DNA from: Sandarakinorhabdus sp.
GTDB lineage: Bacteria > Pseudomonadota > Alphaproteobacteria > Sphingomonadales > Sphingomonadaceae
Assembly (NCBI GenBank): GCA_025458465.1
Contig: JALOSK010000057.1
Location: forward strand, 1 to 9,960
Length of the DNA stretch: 9,960 nucleotides
Direction of reading: 5' to 3'
The translations under genes and the position numbers were made by a program. The notes under the pieces were generated by a model. The model made no database searches. It was given only the letters and a program-made list of their open reading frames with translations, and had not been told where the DNA came from. Of this stretch, positions 7,188 through 9,960 are shown in pieces (within the stretch, counting starts at the first letter, position 1; every line of letters starts with the position of its first letter).

Positions 7188-7991
7188 ATGCGCAGTTTCA
7201 TTCAGGCCGCGATGACGGGCACCCTTCTGGTGCTGGCGGCGGCAGTGCCGGCACAGGCCGGCGACCGTGACTGGCGCGATCGCGAACGGGCCAGCCCGCG
7301 CGAAGTGGAGCGCAGCTGGCGCCGGGTGCAGGAAGAGCGCCGTGATCTGGCCCGCGCCCAGTGGCGCGGTGATCGTGGCGATGTTCGCGAGGAATCGCGC
7401 GAATTGCGCCGCGCCGAGCGCGAATTCCGCCAGGATCGGGCCGATCTCTACCGCGCCGGCTGGGGTGGCGGTTGGGATGATGATCGCCGCAGGGGCCGCG
7501 ACTGGGACGATGACCGTCGCCGCGGGCGCGGCCGTGACTGGGATCGGGGCCGCGGCAACGATCGCTGGGGCGACGACTGGGATGACCGCTGGGACGATGG
7601 CTGGCGGCGTGGCGGCTGGGACAATGATTGGGGCTGGCGCGGGCCGCCGCCCTGGGCTCGGGCCAATGGCCGGCGCGACCGGGACTGGGCGTGGCGTCGT
7701 GATGGCTGGAACCGGCCGGGCTGGCATGCCGAGAATTTCTATGTCGACAACCGCCGCTATCGCCCGCGCCCGCTGGGCTGGAACGATCCCGTCTGGCGCG
7801 GCTATGACAACCGCTATTACTGCCGGCGCAGCGATGGCACCACTGGCCTGATCGTCGGCGGCCTTACGGGCGGCGTGCTGGGCAACGTGATTGCACCGGG
7901 CGGATCGAAAACGCTGGGCAGCATCGTCGGCGGCAGCCTGGGCGCCGTTCTGGGCCAGAGCGTGGATCGCGGCCGTGTGATTTGCCGCTGA
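7188..7991 (+). CDS. Secreted glycine-zipper protein with charged coiled coil, large paralogue
   Basis: Function unknown; predicted to be exported to the periplasm or outer membrane. The signal peptide is residues 1-24 (cut AQA^G, no lipobox). Residues about 31-88 are charged and probably helical or coiled-coil (EVERSWRRVQEERRDLARAQ, then REESRELRRAEREFRQ). Residues about 90-175 are Trp/Asp/Arg/Gly-rich and include an imperfect tandem repeat, WDDDRRRGRD at 96-105 and WDDDRRRGRGRD at 106-117. Residues 211-267 are the glycine-zipper hairpin (IVGGLTGGVLGNVI and LGSIVGGSLGAVLG) bracketed by the only two cysteines, Cys212 and Cys266. GAGGGAGA directly before the ATG is a strong ribosome binding site. 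It differs from its upstream neighbour mainly by the added charged region, so it looks like an elaborated duplicate. The alternating Arg/Asp content recalls RcnB-like envelope proteins, but I see no metal-binding pattern to support that. Confidence 0.9.
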   Translation: MRSFIQAAMTGTLLVLAAAVPAQAGDRDWRDRERASPREVERSWRRVQEERRDLARAQWRGDRGDVREESRELRRAEREFRQDRADLYRAGWGGGWDDDRRRGRDWDDDRRRGRGRDWDRGRGNDRWGDDWDDRWDDGWRRGGWDNDWGWRGPPPWARANGRRDRDWAWRRDGWNRPGWHAENFYVDNRRYRPRPLGWNDPVWRGYDNRYYCRRSDGTTGLIVGGLTGGVLGNVIAPGGSKTLGSIVGGSLGAVLGQSVDRGRVICR

Positions 7992-8008
7992 TCTGATCTG
8001 GCTCCTGC

Positions 8009-8053
8009 AAAAAAAGTGATGGCGTCCATCGGAAATTCCCGATGGACGCCATC
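8009..8053 (-). terminator. Strong intrinsic terminator facing the minus strand
   Basis: Arms 8018-8032 and 8039-8053 form a perfect 15-bp stem with a 6-base loop. Read on the minus strand the stem is followed by AC and then seven T (the A-run 8009-8015), a textbook rho-independent terminator. On the plus strand the hairpin is followed only by GCCGTTTCG, so it would work poorly in the direction of both flanking genes. It lies between two plus-strand genes. The only minus-strand source upstream of it is nhaA, whose transcript would first have to cross dps. Confidence 0.75.
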
Positions 8054-8093
8054 GCCGTTTCGAACCATCCTGAAAATGTGAAAGGAGAATTTC

Positions 8094-8585
8094 ATGTCAA
8101 AGAAGAAAGACAAGCATGAAAGCCTGAACCTGGGCATTGCCGAGGATCAGCGCCGTGCCATCGCCGATGGTCTGTCGCGCCTGCTGGCCGACACCTATAC
8201 CTTGTATCTGAAGACCCATAACTTCCATTGGAACGTGACGGGTCCGCAGTTCAGCGCGCTGCACACCATGTTCGAAACGCAATATACCGAACTGGCGCTG
8301 GCGGTGGACCTCATTGCCGAGCGCATCCGCGCCCTGGGTGAACCGGCGCCGGGCAGCTATTCGGCGTTCGCCAGGCTTTCGACCATCAAGGAAGCCACCG
8401 ACGTGCCGGCCGCGACCGACATGGTGCGGATCCTGGCCGAAGACCAGTTGGCCGTCGTGCGCACCGCCCGCAGCGTGTTCCCGCTGGCTGATGCCGCGCA
8501 TGATGAACCGACCGCCGATCTGCTGACGCAGCGCATGCAGATCCACGAGAAGACCGCGTGGATGCTGCGGGCGACGCTGGGTTAA
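8094..8585 (+). CDS. dps: Dps-family DNA-protecting ferritin
   Basis: Cytoplasmic protein that assembles into a 12-subunit shell, oxidises Fe(II) with hydrogen peroxide and stores iron, and in many species coats DNA under stress. The ferroxidase ligands fall in the E. coli Dps spacing: His45 (HNFHWNV), His57 (ALHTMFE), Glu61 in place of Asp67, Asp72 and Glu76 (VDLIAERI). The lysine-rich start MSKKKDKHE resembles the DNA-binding tail of E. coli Dps. The length of 163 aa is normal and AAAGGAG at 8081-8087 supports ATG8094. A strong hairpin lies 27 bases before the ribosome binding site. The stop codon overlaps that of nhaA on the other strand. No clear promoter was found; an EcfG-type GGAAC-N16/17-CGTT element was sought and not seen. 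Classification is secure, DNA binding is inferred. Confidence 0.95.
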   Translation: MSKKKDKHESLNLGIAEDQRRAIADGLSRLLADTYTLYLKTHNFHWNVTGPQFSALHTMFETQYTELALAVDLIAERIRALGEPAPGSYSAFARLSTIKEATDVPAATDMVRILAEDQLAVVRTARSVFPLADAAHDEPTADLLTQRMQIHEKTAWMLRATLG

Positions 8586-9769
8586 GCTGCGGATCGATCC
8601 TCGCGGCGGCTGCCTGCCAGCACCGCGAGGCCGATCAGGGCGGATGCCAGGCTGCCGGCGATGATGCCCAGCTTGGCCGCCGCTTCCTGCGGGCTGCCTT
8701 CACCGAAGGCCAGCGCCGATATGAACAGGCTCATCGTGAAGCCGATGCCGCACAGCAGGGCAAGGCCCCACACCTGCCGCGTGGTGGCATTGGCCGGCAT
8801 GTCGACGATGCCGGCCTTTGCCAGCCCCCACACCGCACCGAAGATGCCGATCTGCTTGCCGATCAGCAGGCCGGCGGCGATGCCCAGCACCAGCGGATCC
8901 AGCGCCGCGTCCAGCGACAGGCCGCGCACGTCGACACCGGCATTGGCAAAGCCGAAGATCGGCACGATCGCAAAGGAAACCCACGGTGCGATGGCGTGCT
9001 CCACCCGCAGCAGCGGGCTTTCGGTGTCTTCCGGCGTGCCCGGCGTGGTGCGGATCGGCAGTGCCAGCGCGGTGATCACGCCCGCCAGCGTGGCATGGAT
9101 GCCCGATGCGTGAATGGCCACCCACAGGGCGATGCCCAGCAGGATATAGGCCCACAGCCATTGCACGCGGCGGTATGACAGCACGGCCAGCGCCCCGGTG
9201 ATGGCCGCTGCCACCAGCAACGCCGGCACTGCAAGATCGCTGGTATAGACGGCGGCAATCACCAGGATGGCACCAAGATCGTCGATCACCGCAATGGCGG
9301 TGAGCAGCAGTTTCAGGCTGCCCGGCACCCGATCGCCCAGCAGCGCCATCACGCCAAGGGCAAAGGCGATATCGGTGGCGGTGGGGATTGCCCAGCCGCG
9401 CAGATTGCCCGGCGCATCAAGGTTGAGGGCAACATAGACAAGCGCCGGCACCGCCATGCCGGCAGCCGCAGCCACGCCGGGCAGGATGCGCCGGGGCCAG
9501 CTGGCCATTTCGCCATCGACGAACTCGCGCTTGATCTCGCAGCCCACCAGCAGGAAGAACACCGCCATCAAGGCATCGTTGATCCAGTGCAGCAGGCTCA
9601 TGCCCGCCACATCGACGTGCAGCAGGTGGAAATATTCGGCCGACCATTGCGAATTGGCCGCGAACATCGCCAGCGCGGCTGACAGCATCAGGATCTGGCC
9701 GCCCGCTGCCTGGCTGGACAGCAGTTGGCGGATGATGCTGAAGCGCAGACGGGGCAGGGGGGCACGCAT
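8582..9769 (-). CDS. nhaA: Na+/H+ antiporter NhaA
   Basis: Inner-membrane antiporter that expels Na+ or Li+ in exchange for two H+, giving salt and alkaline-pH tolerance. The ion-site aspartates are Asp133 (PTATDIAFALG) and Asp163-Asp164 (AVIDDLGAI), and His225 sits in SGIHATLAG, all matching the E. coli numbering exactly. GLLIGKQIGI carries the conserved TM10 lysine, and LCGIGFTMSLFI is the conserved late helix. At 395 aa it compares with 388 in E. coli and has about 12 hydrophobic helices. I chose ATG at 9767-9769 because GAGG lies about 5 bases before it and homology begins there; the frame is open further upstream to about 9898 but that part would overlap rfbB. It is transcribed from the same strand as rfbB. 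The only terminator found after it on its strand is at 8009-8053, beyond dps. Confidence 0.97.
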   Translation of the reverse strand: MRAPLPRLRFSIIRQLLSSQAAGGQILMLSAALAMFAANSQWSAEYFHLLHVDVAGMSLLHWINDALMAVFFLLVGCEIKREFVDGEMASWPRRILPGVAAAAGMAVPALVYVALNLDAPGNLRGWAIPTATDIAFALGVMALLGDRVPGSLKLLLTAIAVIDDLGAILVIAAVYTSDLAVPALLVAAAITGALAVLSYRRVQWLWAYILLGIALWVAIHASGIHATLAGVITALALPIRTTPGTPEDTESPLLRVEHAIAPWVSFAIVPIFGFANAGVDVRGLSLDAALDPLVLGIAAGLLIGKQIGIFGAVWGLAKAGIVDMPANATTRQVWGLALLCGIGFTMSLFISALAFGEGSPQEAAAKLGIIAGSLASALIGLAVLAGSRREDRSAA

Positions 9770-9806
9770 GGCCTCAGGCTTAACAACCGGCGGCGCGCAG
9801 GCCAAG

Positions 9807-9830
9807 CAAAAGCGGCCCGGCGCCGCCGCT
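9807..9830 (-). terminator. Short hairpin with T-run after rfbB
   Basis: On the minus strand AGCGGC and GCCGCT (9825-9830 and 9811-9816) can pair around GGCGCCGG and run into TTTT, starting one base after the rfbB stop codon. The stem is only 6 bp and the T-run is short and interrupted by G, so termination may be partial. It fills half of the 62-base gap between rfbB and nhaA, leaving little room for a separate nhaA promoter. Confidence 0.45.
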
Positions 9831-9831
9831 G

Positions 9832-9960
9832 TCAGCCGCGTGCGGTGTAGTTGGCGTCCACCCAGTCGCGATAGCTGCCGTCCATCACGGCACGCCACCA
9901 GCCCTCGTTGGCCAGATACCAGGCCAGCGTTTCGGCAAAGCCCTGTTCGAAGGTGCGCGC
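9832..9960 (-). CDS. rfbB: dTDP-glucose 4,6-dehydratase, C-terminal end (cut by window edge)
   Basis: The last 42 residues and the stop codon of a minus-strand gene are present. The pattern [19 protein letters not shown], followed by [10 protein letters not shown], is the C-terminal signature of RmlB/RfbB, the second enzyme of dTDP-L-rhamnose synthesis (FExGxxxTxxWYLxNxxWW). The family is an extended short-chain dehydrogenase with bound NAD acting in the cytoplasm; its Rossmann and YxxxK parts would lie beyond the window. It probably ends an rml cluster for surface polysaccharide. Identification rests on this tail alone, so a related nucleotide-sugar epimerase/dehydratase is possible. Confidence 0.8.
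   Translation of the reverse strand, partial: ARTFEQGFAETLAWYLANEGWWRAVMDGSYRDWVDANYTARG

Noticed and set aside
5603..7201. Minus-strand open frame (532 codons) crossing epmB and the small glycine-zipper gene
   Set aside because: Composition is that of a shadow frame (Ala/Pro/Val runs and Gln/Arg/His), and it spans two real plus-strand genes and the gap between them.
7992..8093. EcfG general-stress promoter for dps
   Set aside because: GGAAA (8031) and CGTT (8056) are 20 bases apart and the first element is imperfect; the known spacing is 16-17. The region is instead the terminator hairpin.
8558..9178. Plus-strand open frame continuing from dps into nhaA
   Set aside because: It lies antisense to conserved nhaA helices and has no motif or ribosome binding site.
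9770..9831. Possible Na+ riboswitch or promoter ahead of nhaA
   Set aside because: The gap is 62 bases, half of it taken by the rfbB hairpin. No riboswitch-sized structure and no credible -10 were found.

Overview
The window is high-GC DNA from an alphaproteobacterium, most likely a sphingomonad or close relative. This rests on codon habit, the Lon, EpmB, Dps and NhaA sequence types, and a pair of Trp/Asp/Arg-rich glycine-zipper secreted proteins of a kind common in that order. The taxonomic call is an inference from style, not from a marker gene. Gene density is high, no gap reaches 300 bases, and there is no insertion sequence, phage gene or CRISPR array.

Layout, left to right. (1) 82-2877, plus strand: an MHS-type major facilitator transporter and a family III (CaiB/BaiF) CoA-transferase, 9 bases apart and probably co-translated, look like a carboxylate uptake-and-activation pair of unknown substrate. 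(2) 2878-3033: the lon leader, with a candidate heat-shock (RpoH-like) promoter and a perfect 18-base palindrome just before the ribosome binding site. (3) 3034-5442: a complete ATP-dependent protease Lon, followed by a long terminator-like hairpin. (4) 5516-5590: tRNA-Val(CAC) with encoded CCA. (5) 5636-6661: an EpmB-type radical-SAM lysine 2,3-aminomutase beginning only 45 bases after the tRNA. (6) 6662-7991: a repeat-rich leader, then two paralogous secreted proteins in tandem, each ending in a 57-residue glycine-zipper hairpin bracketed by its only two cysteines. (7) 8094-8585: Dps. (8) Minus strand: nhaA (8582-9769), converging on dps so that the two stop codons overlap in TTAA, and the last 42 codons of rfbB/rmlB (9832-9960), cut by the window edge.

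Most genes are housekeeping or stress functions: proteolysis, translation-factor modification, iron storage and DNA protection, Na+/H+ balance, and envelope proteins. No obvious new multi-gene system is present. The best leads are: (a) a textbook intrinsic terminator facing the minus strand just upstream of dps, which with the overlapping stops suggests that nhaA transcription may run fully antisense through dps; (b) the twin cysteine-clasped glycine-zipper proteins and their repeat-rich leader; (c) the large periplasmic insertion in the transporter; and (d) the lon control region.
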